This document shows, one piece after another, positions 7,572 through 16,635 of a DNA stretch of 64,000 nt. Position 1 is the first letter of the stretch. Every line of letters begins with the position of its first letter. The stretch is from positions 878,577-942,576 of the forward strand of contig NZ_JBIWER010000002.1 of NCBI RefSeq assembly GCF_044762655.1. The letters run 5' to 3'. The notes beneath the pieces were generated by a model. That model made no database searches. It was not told where the DNA came from and saw only the letters and a list, made by a program, of their open reading frames with translations. Origin of the DNA: Psychrobacillus sp044762655. GTDB lineage: Bacteria; Bacillota; Bacilli; Bacillales_A; Planococcaceae. The translations under genes were made by a program, and so were the position numbers.

Positions 7572-8502
7572 ATAAGAAAATTCCTTTTTCATCTCGTCTT
7601 GCTGTAATTAGTTCTTCTTCTATTAAATAATCTGTTTGGCCAATCGTTTCAGATAGGGTTAAACCAAGTTCCTTTTCGTAAACCTTCGGAAATAGTTGTT
7701 TTGTCAGCTCGAAAATTGTTTTTTCACCTTCACTTAACATATCTAATACTTTAAGCGCTCGTTCTTTTTGTTTTTCCAGTCTAAATGTAACAAGCTCTTG
7801 AATATTATATACTTCGTTGCCATGCCCACTATACACCTTTTCGACAGGGAGCTGTTGAATCTTTTTCAATGAAGCATTATATTGTAACAACGACTTTTGA
7901 CGGGTTTGCTTAGGATCTAAAGGTGGTTCAATTAAAGGATTAGATGAAACCTTTTCCAATATAAGATCTCCTCCTATTAGGACCTGTGAGCTTTCATACC
8001 AAAATGCTAAATGGCTTTGCGCATGTCCTAACGTTTCAAGTACTTGAATATCCGGATGCCCAGGCAATGAGTCCCCGTCGTATAAATAGTTGTCTAATGT
8101 TCGACTGCCAAGGAGTCTTAAAGGTCTTCTCATTTTTTCTACCCAATGAAAATACTCCTCCGGTACACCTTCCTCTTTTAAGCATTGAAGATAAAAACGA
8201 TCATGATACTCTAAAAATGCTTTATCACGTGTCATCCATACTTGATTGTATTTGTGACCTAGAATGGTTGCTTGCTCAAAAGCATCCGTCCATCCAGCAT
8301 GGTCCGGGTGATGGTGTGTTAAAACTACCTGTTCAATATCGGATAGCTCATAACCAGCCTCTTTAATCCCTTGTTTTAATGCTATTAATGCTTCTTCTGT
8401 TTTGGGTCCAGCATCGATTAGTGTCAAAGCATCCCCTTTAATTAAGTATGCGTTTACATCTCCTACAGCAAAAGGAGTAGGAATTATAATTTTATGTATC
8501 AT
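7558..8502 (-). CDS. MBL-fold metallo-hydrolase with C-terminal winged helix
   Basis: 314 aa from the ATG at 8502 (MIHKII; ribosome binding site TGAGGA at 8511-8518), shorter than the longest frame. Metal-site motif HHHPDHAGW (about residues 62-70), then HAQSHLAFWY, GGDLILEK and GHGNEVY. The helical tail after ~residue 225 (FRLEKQKERALKVLDML) resembles the LACTB2/glyoxalase-II-like group. Hydrolase of an unknown thioester or phosphoester. Coupled to the downstream SDR gene. Confidence 0.88.
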   Translation of the reverse strand: MIHKIIIPTPFAVGDVNAYLIKGDALTLIDAGPKTEEALIALKQGIKEAGYELSDIEQVVLTHHHPDHAGWTDAFEQATILGHKYNQVWMTRDKAFLEYHDRFYLQCLKEEGVPEEYFHWVEKMRRPLRLLGSRTLDNYLYDGDSLPGHPDIQVLETLGHAQSHLAFWYESSQVLIGGDLILEKVSSNPLIEPPLDPKQTRQKSLLQYNASLKKIQQLPVEKVYSGHGNEVYNIQELVTFRLEKQKERALKVLDMLSEGEKTIFELTKQLFPKVYEKELGLTLSETIGQTDYLIEEELITARRDEKGIFLYEQS

Positions 8503-8617
8503 TTGGATTCTCCTCATTAATGAATAGTCATTCATTACATTGTACCTTTATTTATGTAAGTCGTCACGAAAATATAGTTGACTTTTTATAACAAGATGCA
8601 TATAATTTCATTAATTC

Positions 8618-8866
8618 AGAATATTAAAGCCAAGATGAAGACTAGTACATATATGATGGAGTTAAGAGAGTGAAATGACCCGCTGCAAGTTTCATCTCCC
8701 GCTCGTATATCGAACCTACTTCGGAGCTACTATGTAAACATGGTCGTACCTTCTCGATACGAAGGATTAAGTTGTGCTGAAAACATTCAGCAAATTTAGG
8801 TGGTACCGCGGAAAACAAGTGTTTTCGTCCTTATAATATATGGGACGAGAGCGCTTTTTTATTTTG
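8618..8866 (+). promoter_or_regulatory. T-box riboswitch leader of proC
   Basis: Long structured leader with the T-box TTTAGGTGGTACCGCG at 8795-8810 (pairs with the tRNA acceptor end) followed by a terminator made of AAGTGTTTTCGTCC / GGGACGAGAGCGCTT and a T-run at 8816-8866. T-box leaders read uncharged tRNA and allow transcription when it is scarce. Upstream of proC the expected specifier is a proline codon; I did not fold the stem to place it. Confidence 0.93.
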
Positions 8867-8900
8867 TTGAAATAAGGCATGACTACAAGGAGGAATTATA

Positions 8901-9716
8901 ATGACGAACATTGTGTTTGTTGGGGCTGGTGCTATGGCAGAAGCAATTATAAATGGTTTAACTAAAGAAGAAAAAATTTCACCTACCTTTATCCATGTTA
9001 TGAACAAATCAGACGACAGACAGCTTGCCCATTTAAAAGAAACGTACAATGTGCAGATCGTATGCGGACAGAGAAAAGCGTTAACGGAAGCTGATATCAT
9101 TTTTTTAGCGATGAAACCAAAGGATGCGAATAACGCCTTAACTAGTCTGGCACCATATATAAACAACAAAGTAACGATTATTTCTGTTATTGCCGGCATC
9201 AGTATCCAGACCATTACAAATTCTCTTGGAAATAGACCAATTGCACGAGTAATGCCAAATACATCGGCAGCTGTAGGCATGAGTGCATCTGCTGTATGCT
9301 GGAATGCACTTGTTTCAGAAGATTCAAAACTATTAATCATTAATCTGTTAGAATCGATAGGCACAGTCAAAGTAGTAGCCGAAGAAGATTTACATGTTGT
9401 TACTGCACTTTCAGGAAGCGGTCCAGCCTACTTCTACTTTTTTGCTGAACAGTTTGAATCCGCTGCTGTTGAACATGGTTTAGACAAAGGAGATGCTCGC
9501 CAATTATTCATTCAGACGATGGAAGGTGCTGCACAAATGCTTAAAAAAGGAGATGTGGAACCAAAGGAACTCCGTAGAAGAGTGACGAGTCCAGGCGGTA
9601 CCACAGAAGCAGGCATAGAACAATTAATGGAACATCAAGTGAGGGAAGCTATCTTTGCTTGCATCCATGCTGCGCAAAATAGATCTCGAGAGCTTGGTAA
9701 ATTATTTGAGTCCTAA
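8901..9716 (+). CDS. proC: Pyrroline-5-carboxylate reductase
   Basis: 271 aa, full length. N-terminal Rossmann motif FVGAGAMAEAIINGL; C-terminal dimer domain with ALSGSGPAYFYFFAE and RRRVTSPGGTTEAGIEQL, the family signature. It reduces pyrroline-5-carboxylate to proline with NAD(P)H, the last step of proline synthesis. Ribosome binding site AAGGAGG at 8889. Controlled by the T-box leader just upstream, so expression should rise on proline starvation. Confidence 0.96.
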   Translation: MTNIVFVGAGAMAEAIINGLTKEEKISPTFIHVMNKSDDRQLAHLKETYNVQIVCGQRKALTEADIIFLAMKPKDANNALTSLAPYINNKVTIISVIAGISIQTITNSLGNRPIARVMPNTSAAVGMSASAVCWNALVSEDSKLLIINLLESIGTVKVVAEEDLHVVTALSGSGPAYFYFFAEQFESAAVEHGLDKGDARQLFIQTMEGAAQMLKKGDVEPKELRRRVTSPGGTTEAGIEQLMEHQVREAIFACIHAAQNRSRELGKLFES

Positions 9717-9719
9717 AAT

Positions 9720-9760
9720 AAGATTCCGAATGAAGTACATCTCGTTCGGAATCTTTTTAT
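9720..9760. terminator. Bidirectional terminator between proC and rnz
   Basis: AAGATTCCGAA / TTCGGAATCTT stem with T-run on the plus side and A-run on the minus side, between two converging genes. Confidence 0.88.
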
Positions 9761-10701
9761 ACTTTTTGTTTAACTAAATCACCATCTACCCAAATATATT
9801 CTGCAAAATCTTCTGCGATATAAATAGGGAAACGATAATCTTCCACTTGCGCAAGCATTTTGTTTAAGTCGGATGACAGGAAACGAGCGCTAATATGATT
9901 GACAATTAAATGTCTAGCATTCGCTTTTTGGCAAACCTCTGCTGCATCCACTATTGTCGAATGCCCATAAAGGCGTGCAAGCTCAGTAGTTTCTACGTCG
10001 AATGTTCCTTCATGAACGACCACATCAGCATCCTCACTTAACGTTATAGAGTTTTCACAGTATTTTGTGTCTCCCAATATCGTTACCTTAAAGCCTTTTC
10101 TCGGTTCTCCAGTCACTTCTTCACTCTTGATCACTCTTCCATCTGAAAGTACCACATCTCGTCCATCCTTTAATTGCTTTAATAAAGGACCTCTCGGAAC
10201 TCCTAGCGCATCCGTTTTATCAATAAATAATTCCGGTGCAAGTGCTTTTTGCTTGACGGTATAGCCAAAGCAAGGCATAACATGCTCTAATAGTTTTGCT
10301 TCCACGATAAATTGTTCATCTTCAAATACGATACCCTCATCAATTTCTATTATAGAAAAAGGATATTTAACATGCGTTCTCGATACAGCAAGCGTTACCT
10401 CTATCCAATTCTTAAGTCCTGTTGGTCCATATATTATAAGCGGCTCTTCCCCACCTAAAAATGAACGGGATCCTAGCAATCCAGGAAGTCCGTAGATATG
10501 ATCTCCATGTAAATGTGTAATAAATAGTTTTTCCAGTTTACGAGGCTTTAATGACGTATGTAAAATCTGATGCTGAGTTGCTTCCCCACAATCAAACATC
10601 CAAAATGTCCCTCGCTCCTCTAATAGTTTCAATACAGTGGATGTCGTATTACGTTGTTTGGACGGCATCCCTGCGCCAGTACCTAAAAATAATAACTGCA
10701 T
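9757..10701 (-). CDS. rnz: Ribonuclease Z (tRNA 3' processing endonuclease)
   Basis: 314 aa, the bacterial short-form length. Zinc site THLHGDHIYGLPGLLG (about residues 62-77), the N-terminal LGTGAGMPSKQRN strand and DCGEATQHQI. Histidine residues follow in HVMPCFGY and GHSTIVDAAEV, with LIVNHISARF near the end. It cleaves tRNA precursors 3' of the discriminator base. Single conserved gene, converging on proC. Confidence 0.96.
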   Translation of the reverse strand: MQLLFLGTGAGMPSKQRNTTSTVLKLLEERGTFWMFDCGEATQHQILHTSLKPRKLEKLFITHLHGDHIYGLPGLLGSRSFLGGEEPLIIYGPTGLKNWIEVTLAVSRTHVKYPFSIIEIDEGIVFEDEQFIVEAKLLEHVMPCFGYTVKQKALAPELFIDKTDALGVPRGPLLKQLKDGRDVVLSDGRVIKSEEVTGEPRKGFKVTILGDTKYCENSITLSEDADVVVHEGTFDVETTELARLYGHSTIVDAAEVCQKANARHLIVNHISARFLSSDLNKMLAQVEDYRFPIYIAEDFAEYIWVDGDLVKQKV

Positions 10702-10911
10702 TTTTGCTCACTTCCTTTAACAAGATGGGACATAAAATAACTATAGAAATCTTAGTAATACCAACTTGTAGTTACTTTTGTAAAATCCTACAAAATATCA
10801 ACATTTATTTATTATTTAAATAACATTAACATTAGTCTAACTCTAAATTTCTTGTATGTAAAAAGTAAAACTGCAAACAATAATTAAAACTTAAAGGGGC
10901 GTCCAAAACTT

Positions 10912-12342
10912 ATGAAATTAGAGTCATTGATAAAGCCATTAGGTATTCACATAAGTCAAGAAGACGTGTCCATTGACATAAAAGGTCTGGCTTTTAACTC
11001 CTCTAAAGTAGAGCAAAATTATATATTTGTTGCAATACCAGGGACCATGACAGATGGACATAAGTATATAGAAGATGCTATTTTAAATGGAGCTTGTGTT
11101 GTTATTGGCGAAGAGAATCTTTCAGCTTTAGGTGTGCCCTATTTTCGGGTACCCAATTCACGAAAAACCTTAGGATTACTAGCAAAGATTTTTTATAATA
11201 ATCCTACTCAACATAAAATAATGATAGGAATCACAGGAACAAATGGGAAAACGACTACCTCTTATATGCTTAAACATATTTTGGAATCTGCAGGAATATC
11301 CTGTGCACTATTCGGTAGTGTTTCGACGATTATTAACGGAATTGAAAACGAGTCTACACATACAACTGTTGATGCAGTAACTATAAATGAGCTTTTAGCA
11401 ATGTGTAACGACTCGGTTGTCATAATGGAAGTTTCCTCTCACGGTTTGGTTCAATCTCGGGTGGAGGGTCTTCAATTTGATTTTTGTATTTTCACTAATT
11501 TAGAGCAAGAACATTTAGATTACCATGAAAATATGGAATCATACTACTTAGCTAAACAATCTCTATTCAATTATTTAAAACCCAATGGCGTTGCTATAAT
11601 CAATTCAGATTCATCATGGGGTGAGCGACTATGTTCGTATGTCAGCTCTTTAAATAAAGAGGTTATCAAAATTAATGGTAAAAATCCAACATATATCGTA
11701 AATGATGAGGAACTTATATCGATCAAGGAAACATTACAATCATATTCGCTAAACAGTCAGATGAAAGGGAAGCATAATTTAGAAAACGCTTCGCTTGCAT
11801 TTTCAACGGCAATCTCCTTAAAACTAGAACCTTTGAATATTGAACGTTCGTTAGAAAATTTCAACGGGGTACCAGGAAGATTTGAGTTTTTTCAGCATCC
11901 TAAGGGAGCAATCTGCATGGTTGATTATGCTCACACAGCGAATGCCTTTTCGCATATTTTAGAAACGGCCAACTTATATAATCCCCAAAGAATCATACAT
12001 ATTTTTGGATTTAGGGGAAATAGAGACGTCCAAAAAAGAAAAAATATGGTTCAAATCTCATTAAATAAATGTCATCTTTGTATTTTGACATTGGACGATT
12101 TAAATGGCGTACCAGCAGAACAAATGATTCAAGATTTATATTCACTGGATCCAATGAATAGGTGCATTATTATTCCGGACCGAACTTTAGCTATTCAATA
12201 TGCATGGGAAAATGCTCAAACGAATGACCTAATAGTTATAACTGGAAAAGGTATTGAAAAGTATCAACAAAGTTTTAGCTTACCTACGTTTTCTGACATG
12301 CACACGTTAAATTATCTGAACGATTCATCTTTAGTTCAGTAA
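10912..12342 (+). CDS. MurE-like Mur ligase with altered amino-acid-specificity motif
   Basis: 476 aa with the full three-domain MurE layout. ATP-binding GITGTNGKTTTSYM (about residue 105), VSSHGLVQSRVEG, FTNLEQEHLDYHENMESY, hinge VDYAHTANAF and GFRGNRDVQKR. The place of the DAP-recognition motif DNPR reads TLDDLNGVPAEQ, and the usual TTP substrate motif reads HTTVDAV. It should join an amino acid to a UDP-MurNAc-type substrate, but not in the normal way. It stands alone, outside a dcw cluster, so it is probably a MurE paralog for secondary metabolism or modified wall rather than the housekeeping enzyme. Confidence 0.85.
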   Translation: MKLESLIKPLGIHISQEDVSIDIKGLAFNSSKVEQNYIFVAIPGTMTDGHKYIEDAILNGACVVIGEENLSALGVPYFRVPNSRKTLGLLAKIFYNNPTQHKIMIGITGTNGKTTTSYMLKHILESAGISCALFGSVSTIINGIENESTHTTVDAVTINELLAMCNDSVVIMEVSSHGLVQSRVEGLQFDFCIFTNLEQEHLDYHENMESYYLAKQSLFNYLKPNGVAIINSDSSWGERLCSYVSSLNKEVIKINGKNPTYIVNDEELISIKETLQSYSLNSQMKGKHNLENASLAFSTAISLKLEPLNIERSLENFNGVPGRFEFFQHPKGAICMVDYAHTANAFSHILETANLYNPQRIIHIFGFRGNRDVQKRKNMVQISLNKCHLCILTLDDLNGVPAEQMIQDLYSLDPMNRCIIIPDRTLAIQYAWENAQTNDLIVITGKGIEKYQQSFSLPTFSDMHTLNYLNDSSLVQ

Positions 12343-12350
12343 CAGTAATC

Positions 12351-13616
12351 TTAATTATCATGATCATCTAGGAAGTCTTTACTGAAGCTTGTTTTCGATT
12401 CCAGTGAAGGCTTCTTTTTTACCTTCATTCCACGCTTTATACTATTTTCTCCAAATTTCCCCTGCAATTGCTCCACGAGCTTTAGAATTGGCTCTTCTTT
12501 TGCATGTTCTTCAAAGTTAAAGATAGATAGCTGCTCTACTGATTCTCCTTTATCGTACACATTGTTGACAGTTATACCCAATAGGCGAATCGCATCACCG
12601 TTCCAAGAGGCGTGGAATAAATCTAATGCTAATTGATTTATTTCTTGTTCCTTATAGAGACTGCTAGTTACTGTTTTACTTCTCGTTTTGTTTTTCCAAT
12701 TAGCATCCCGTATATGTATTGTTAAGGAACGTCCTGCCAAATTTTTGGCATCAAGTCTGGCAGCCACCTTTTTCGATAATCGATTAAACACTTTTTCCAG
12801 TTCCTCTATGTTGGACACATCATAAGGCAATGTAGTAGAATTGCCAACACTTTTCGTATCATAAATAGACTCGGGATCAACGGCTCTATTATCTGTACCA
12901 TTAGCCCGATTTAGCAGGCGAATACCATTCTTCCCTAGTTTTTCTTTCAGCAAATATGGATTGGCAGTGGCCAATTCTCCTATAGAGTTAATACCAATAG
13001 ATTCCAATTTCCGAGCAGTGCTTTCTCCTATACCATGCATCTCTATTACGGGAAGTGGCCATAATATATCACTCACCTGTCTTTTCCGTAATACAGTTAT
13101 TCCCATTGGTTTTTTAAGATTGGACGCCGTTTTAGCGAGAAATTTATTAGGGGCAATTCCAATTGAACTAGGCAAATCTAGCTCTCGTAAAATGCGATCC
13201 TGGATCGATTTGGCAAAGCCAACTGCATCATTGTTCAACTCAACGTCTGTCACATCCATGTACCCTTCATCTATTGAAACAGGCTCAACGAGATGCGTAT
13301 ATGATCTTAAAATCTCGAACATTGCTTTGGAAGCGATTCGGTACCGTTCGAAATTCGGGGGCAATAAAATCAGTTCTGGACATTTTCGTTTTGCTTCCCA
13401 TACAGACATCGTAGTATATATACCTTTGGCTCTTGCCTCATATGAGCATGTAACTAGTATGCCCCGTCTTTCTTTAGGATTACCCGCGATGGCAATAGCC
13501 TTTCCTTTTAAAGAGGGGTCATGTGCTTGTTCAACCGATGCATAAAAGCTATTCATATCGAGGTGAAAAATAATTCTATGTTTACTAGACAAGCCATTCC
13601 CCTCCTTTCCACTCAC
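12351..13616 (-). CDS. dinB: DNA polymerase IV (Y-family)
   Basis: 421 aa. Catalytic motifs HLDMNSFYASVEQ and VSIDEGYMDVT supply the metal-binding acidic residues. Helix-hairpin-helix IEMHGIGESTARKLESIGI and little-finger domain GRSLTIHIRDANWK follow. The C-terminal QLSIFNF is a beta-clamp-binding motif. It copies past damaged bases. The start MSGKEGNG has a ribosome binding site; an internal MNSFY is within the catalytic motif and cannot be the start. Confidence 0.95.
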   Translation of the reverse strand: MSGKEGNGLSSKHRIIFHLDMNSFYASVEQAHDPSLKGKAIAIAGNPKERRGILVTCSYEARAKGIYTTMSVWEAKRKCPELILLPPNFERYRIASKAMFEILRSYTHLVEPVSIDEGYMDVTDVELNNDAVGFAKSIQDRILRELDLPSSIGIAPNKFLAKTASNLKKPMGITVLRKRQVSDILWPLPVIEMHGIGESTARKLESIGINSIGELATANPYLLKEKLGKNGIRLLNRANGTDNRAVDPESIYDTKSVGNSTTLPYDVSNIEELEKVFNRLSKKVAARLDAKNLAGRSLTIHIRDANWKNKTRSKTVTSSLYKEQEINQLALDLFHASWNGDAIRLLGITVNNVYDKGESVEQLSIFNFEEHAKEEPILKLVEQLQGKFGENSIKRGMKVKKKPSLESKTSFSKDFLDDHDN

Positions 13617-13649
13617 TCACGCTTCATAGATAGATGTTCTATATAACTC

Positions 13650-13810
13650 ATTATACATTGAAATAATTTCATAATTAAATATTAACTAGTGATATCCTAG
13701 AAACGTTGATTTGGGCTCCAGGTGGACGCTTTCCACTCCAATCAACAATATCAACTTTAAAAGAATTAGGCTATTTTAAAGCTAAGGGGTGATTTTATCA
13801 ATCTTTTTTA
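13650..13810. other. Intergenic stretch with a known-looking Bacillaceae intergenic motif
   Basis: Contains CTCCAGGTGGACGCTTTCC at about 13716-13735, which I remember as part of a frequent intergenic element in Bacillaceae genomes. Nothing else recognisable. Confidence 0.4.
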
Positions 13811-13835
13811 CTAAAGCACCCGTTAATTGAATAAA
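13810..13835 (-). repeat. Repeat family, right end only
   Basis: ACTAAAGCACCCGTTAATTGAAT without left arm. First repeat after the 9.8 kb repeat-free block. Confidence 0.75.
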
Positions 13836-13837
13836 AG

Positions 13838-13935
13838 AATTTTTTATTCGGGTCGAATACGTCTCAGAACTTCATCTACCGCCCAAATGAAAAAGTTATA
13901 GCTTTCCTTTTAATCAACCGTTCTCCTCCTTTTAG
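13838..13935 (-). pseudogene. Tiny decayed unit between two repeats
   Basis: A good ribosome binding site (AAAGGAGGAGAACG) precedes TTGATTAAAAGG, but the frame closes after 13 codons. A shifted frame continues NFFIWAVDEVLRRIRPE-stop. It looks like a frameshifted very short gene; family unknown. Confidence 0.3.
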
Positions 13936-13948
13936 TACAATAATTTTG

Positions 13949-14035
13949 TTAAACTAACTGGCCCCGTTAGTTCAATAAGAAAAAGCTGCCGTTACAGGCA
14001 GCCACTTTAATAAAGCATCCGTTACATAAAGAAGA
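13949..14035 (-). repeat. Repeat family, type II
   Basis: Left arm TTAAACTAACTGGCCCC, core GCTGCCGTTACAGGCAGCC, right end AAAGCATCCGTTACATAAAG (diverged). Confidence 0.82.
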
Positions 14036-14079
14036 AAAGCGACGATTACTCCACACCCAATTATTGTACAGGTCAGTAC

Positions 14080-14310
14080 TTATTTTTTAGGCATAGTATA
14101 TGTCACAGAAAAACCATTGCTTTCTTCAATTTTCATATAAATTTCATTAAGAATTTCTAATGCTCTTTCATTTGATTCGTACTTACCTAAATTTTTACTC
14201 CAGTGATCCATAGTGGCACTACCAATTACTCCTTCTATTTTCTTTCCGTCTACTGTAATCTCTTTTGCGTTTATCAAACTTTTATCATCTTGTGTTGCAA
14301 TCCATAACAT
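14080..14310 (-). CDS. Hypothetical protein
   Basis: 76 aa, soluble, acidic/lysine mix, no signal peptide, no recognised family. It begins MLWIATQDDKSLINAKEITV and ends in TYTMPKK. A ribosome binding site GAAAGGATG lies just upstream. Single gene between two repeats. Confidence 0.6.
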   Translation of the reverse strand: MLWIATQDDKSLINAKEITVDGKKIEGVIGSATMDHWSKNLGKYESNERALEILNEIYMKIEESNGFSVTYTMPKK

Positions 14311-14375
14311 AAATAATCATCCTTTCGTTTTATTATTTGTTAATACAACAATCTGGTCCGATTATTGAATATAAG

Positions 14376-14464
14376 TTAAACAATAGCCTGCATCTTTAGT
14401 TGAATAAGAATAAGGCTTTCCTTTACAGCATTGATCCGCTAAAGCACACCGTTAGTTGAAGAAG
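14376..14464 (-). repeat. Repeat family, type I-like
   Basis: Core AAGGCTTTCCTTTACAGC; right end AAAGCACACCGTTAGTTGAAG. Preceded by the recurring module TCCGATTATTGAATATAAG at 14356. Confidence 0.75.
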
Positions 14465-14617
14465 GATTAGGACTTGATATCTTTCAATTTCGTTAACAAT
14501 TTGGGTTGAAGCCTGCTTCAAATGCCTCTTTCAATTTAACCTTTTTCATATAAATTGTTACAAAACATACAATTATATTGAGTTATTTAATTATTTTTAT
14601 TAGGAGGATACCTAATA

Positions 14618-14884
14618 TTGTCAAAAGGTGAAGTTGTCGATCAAAATAATCAAAATTCCGATACAGAAATTCATGCGGTACGTCGTGCTGTGATGGTCGC
14701 ATTATTAACTACAATGGGCGATGCAATTTCAGTCACTTCCACAGTACTCAAATCAGAAGAAAATCATAAAGAACAACAAAATAAAATAGACGAACTAAAA
14801 AATATGATTCAACATCTCAACGATTTAACTGAAAAAGTAAATAATCTTAATCAACGAATTTACAAGATCAAGGACATTGTGTAA
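14618..14884 (+). CDS. Small coiled-coil protein, tandem paralog 1
   Basis: 88 aa from TTG at 14618 with GGAGGATACC as ribosome binding site. N-terminal polar part, a hydrophobic helix AVMVALLTTMGDAISVTSTV (about residues 27-46) and a heptad-like C-terminal helix LNDLTEKVNNLNQRIYKI. Function unknown. Two further copies of the same plan follow directly, so this is a local tandem family. Plus strand, against the local trend. Confidence 0.7.
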   Translation: MSKGEVVDQNNQNSDTEIHAVRRAVMVALLTTMGDAISVTSTVLKSEENHKEQQNKIDELKNMIQHLNDLTEKVNNLNQRIYKIKDIV

Positions 14885-14915
14885 TTATTTATTCATATTG
14901 GAGGCTACTTTCTAA

Positions 14916-15165
14916 ATGAACAATAGTGAAAGTAATAATAATAAAAATAAAAATAAACAAAGTTCCAATTCATCTATTCGTGCAGCAGAGCTTGCTGTCC
15001 TCGGCGAACTATTCTCTACAGTCGGTGGTGTGATATCCACTAATCCGCTGTTCTAGCATTAGAAGAAGAACGACAAGAACAAAGTGAAAATAAAAATGTC
15101 TAGGAATAACTTGACTATTTAAAATCTGAAATAGAAAAACTAAAAAAACTAGTCAATTACTCTTA
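14916..15165 (+). pseudogene. Tandem paralog 2, frameshifted
   Basis: Starts ATG at 14916 after TTGGAGG and encodes a 46 aa frame with SSIRAAELAVLGELFSTVGG, matching its neighbours, then stops at 15056. The expected continuation is in another frame (LALEEERQEQSENKNV) and later IEKLKKLVNYS. At least one frameshift and a stop break the gene. Confidence 0.7.
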
Positions 15166-15230
15166 ATTACGGTTACTTACTTATTTTTTACAGTTAATTA
15201 ACAACATAATAAAATCAAGGATGTGTAAAA

Positions 15231-15494
15231 ATGAAAAATGATTTTCAAAAGGAGAATAATCCTGAATCACCAGAAATTTATGCAGCTAAACTCTCATTAG
15301 TTGGAACGACACTTTCTACATTAGGCGATGCTCTTCAGACAATCGCTGCTGGGATTACATTACAAGAATTAGAAAAAACAAATAATCAAAACTCCCAAAA
15401 CCAAACGGACCAATCCAAAAAACTAGAAAGTATGCAAAAGCAAATTGATCAATTAACTAGAAAAATAGAAAGAATGGATCGTAGAAATAAGTAA
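15231..15494 (+). CDS. Small coiled-coil protein, tandem paralog 3
   Basis: 87 aa. IYAAKLSLVGTTLSTLGDAL matches the hydrophobic helix of paralog 1, followed by a Q/N-rich linker and a coiled coil LESMQKQIDQLTRKIERM. No signal peptide. Role unknown; the shared G-D-A motif in the helix is the most conserved point between the copies. Confidence 0.7.
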   Translation: MKNDFQKENNPESPEIYAAKLSLVGTTLSTLGDALQTIAAGITLQELEKTNNQNSQNQTDQSKKLESMQKQIDQLTRKIERMDRRNK

Positions 15495-15584
15495 ACATAC
15501 TTTGGGATCAGGTTATTCATCTTCAACATAACATTTCAAGTTAGTTGAGAAAACAATATCACAATATTTGTCAAATTGGACCCT

Positions 15585-15641
15585 TAACAATATAGGCTAC
15601 TGTCAGCCCTGTTCTGCTAAAGCACCCGTTAATTGAAGAAG
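15585..15641 (-). repeat. Repeat family, right half, type II-like
   Basis: TAGGCTACTGTCAGCCC hairpin then AAAGCACCCGTTAATTGAAG. The left arm is lost. Confidence 0.75.
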
Positions 15642-15656
15642 AATTTCATTACTACA

Positions 15657-16106
15657 TTATTTGGTGTTATAAAGTTCAAATAATTTTTTCCCATCGCTTG
15701 TTCCGATGATAGTAGTAAGTGGAACGAGATTAATAACCACGTTTAAGTAAGATACAAAAATAAAACTATCTAGATAGTTTCGAAAAACTCCAAATTCATA
15801 TCCTGTAAACAAACCAAATACAAATGCAGATAGAAAATTAAAGATTACCCCACCCAAGAAAAAGAATGCTTTCTGTGTATTACTAAATACCTCAATATTC
15901 TTAGGAACAACACATCCACCTACGAAATAAGCTTTCTTAATAGCAAATGCGTTTTTCTTCCATAATATCTCTCCATTTCCTATCGCAAATTCACTTATTT
16001 CTCCTCCAAATAACTTAACAAAAAAAGCGTGACCTGATTCGTGAATTAGTGCAATAAAAGGAAAAATAAATAAAGCAATGATTACGAAATTTATTAAAAA
16101 GTCCAT
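15657..16106 (-). CDS. M50-like membrane metalloprotease homolog (short)
   Basis: 149 aa. The first membrane segment (3-22) ends in LIHESGHAFFVKLFGG, the HExxH zinc motif of site-2 proteases. Further segments occur near residues 78-100 and 115-135, and IGTSDGKKLFEL near the end recalls the third ligand motif NxxPxxxxDG/GTSDG. It would cut substrates inside the membrane. At under 150 aa it is close to the minimal core and lacks PDZ or CBS parts. Single gene between repeats. Confidence 0.75.
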   Translation of the reverse strand: MDFLINFVIIALFIFPFIALIHESGHAFFVKLFGGEISEFAIGNGEILWKKNAFAIKKAYFVGGCVVPKNIEVFSNTQKAFFFLGGVIFNFLSAFVFGLFTGYEFGVFRNYLDSFIFVSYLNVVINLVPLTTIIGTSDGKKLFELYNTK

Positions 16107-16159
16107 CTTTCACCCCCCCTTTATGATATCTACGAAAATGGGGGAAGAACGTTTCATAT

Positions 16160-16243
16160 TTTATTAAACAAACCTACAGCTTTAATTGAAGAAGAAAAAA
16201 GGCTTTACTCCTTCTGGAAGTAAAGCACCCGTTAGTTTAATAA
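16160..16243 (-). repeat. Repeat family, type I
   Basis: Core GGCTTTACTCCTTCTGGAAG with TTTTTT on the minus strand; right end AAAGCACCCGTTAGTTTAAT; left arm degenerate (ATTAAACAAACC). Confidence 0.85.
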
Positions 16244-16245
16244 TA

Positions 16246-16420
16246 TTAGTAACACAAAATTGCTACTGTAAAACTTGGAATTGCCATCAAAGCTGAACTA
16301 AAACTAACATTATTTTTTTGATTTCTACCTTCGACTAATTAAGTTGCATAATCCAATTCCACCTTTAAAAGTAGTAACCATTTCAATGTCCCATATCACA
16401 ATAGATGCTAAGACAACCAT
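16246..16420 (-). pseudogene. Possible frameshifted short gene
   Basis: Minus strand: MVVLASIVIWDIEMVTTFKG continues GIGLCNLISRR then stops; a shifted frame continues SSALMAIPSFTVAILCY to a stop at 16246, next to the repeat. Not recognised. The remaining bases to 16570 show nothing else. Confidence 0.3.
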
Positions 16421-16574
16421 CAGCTTGACCTAACCTTTGCTCTCTATAGTCTGATTTACTGTCATCTCAATGCAATAGAGCAATTACGAAATTATCAGCG
16501 GGTGAATAAGGGAAAACAGCTTGTACGGGGGGAACCTGTTACTTTTCCTACATGTTCAAACGAATGTAAAACAA

Positions 16575-16611
16575 AGGGACGATTCTCGATTCAAAAAATT
16601 AAAACGTCCCC
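16575..16611 (-). terminator. Hairpin downstream of the quinone reductase
   Basis: GGGACG ... CGTCCC with TTTGTTTT on the minus strand, 25 bp past the oxidoreductase stop. Confidence 0.55.
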
Positions 16612-16635
16612 TGATTCCTAACATAGCTTATCATT

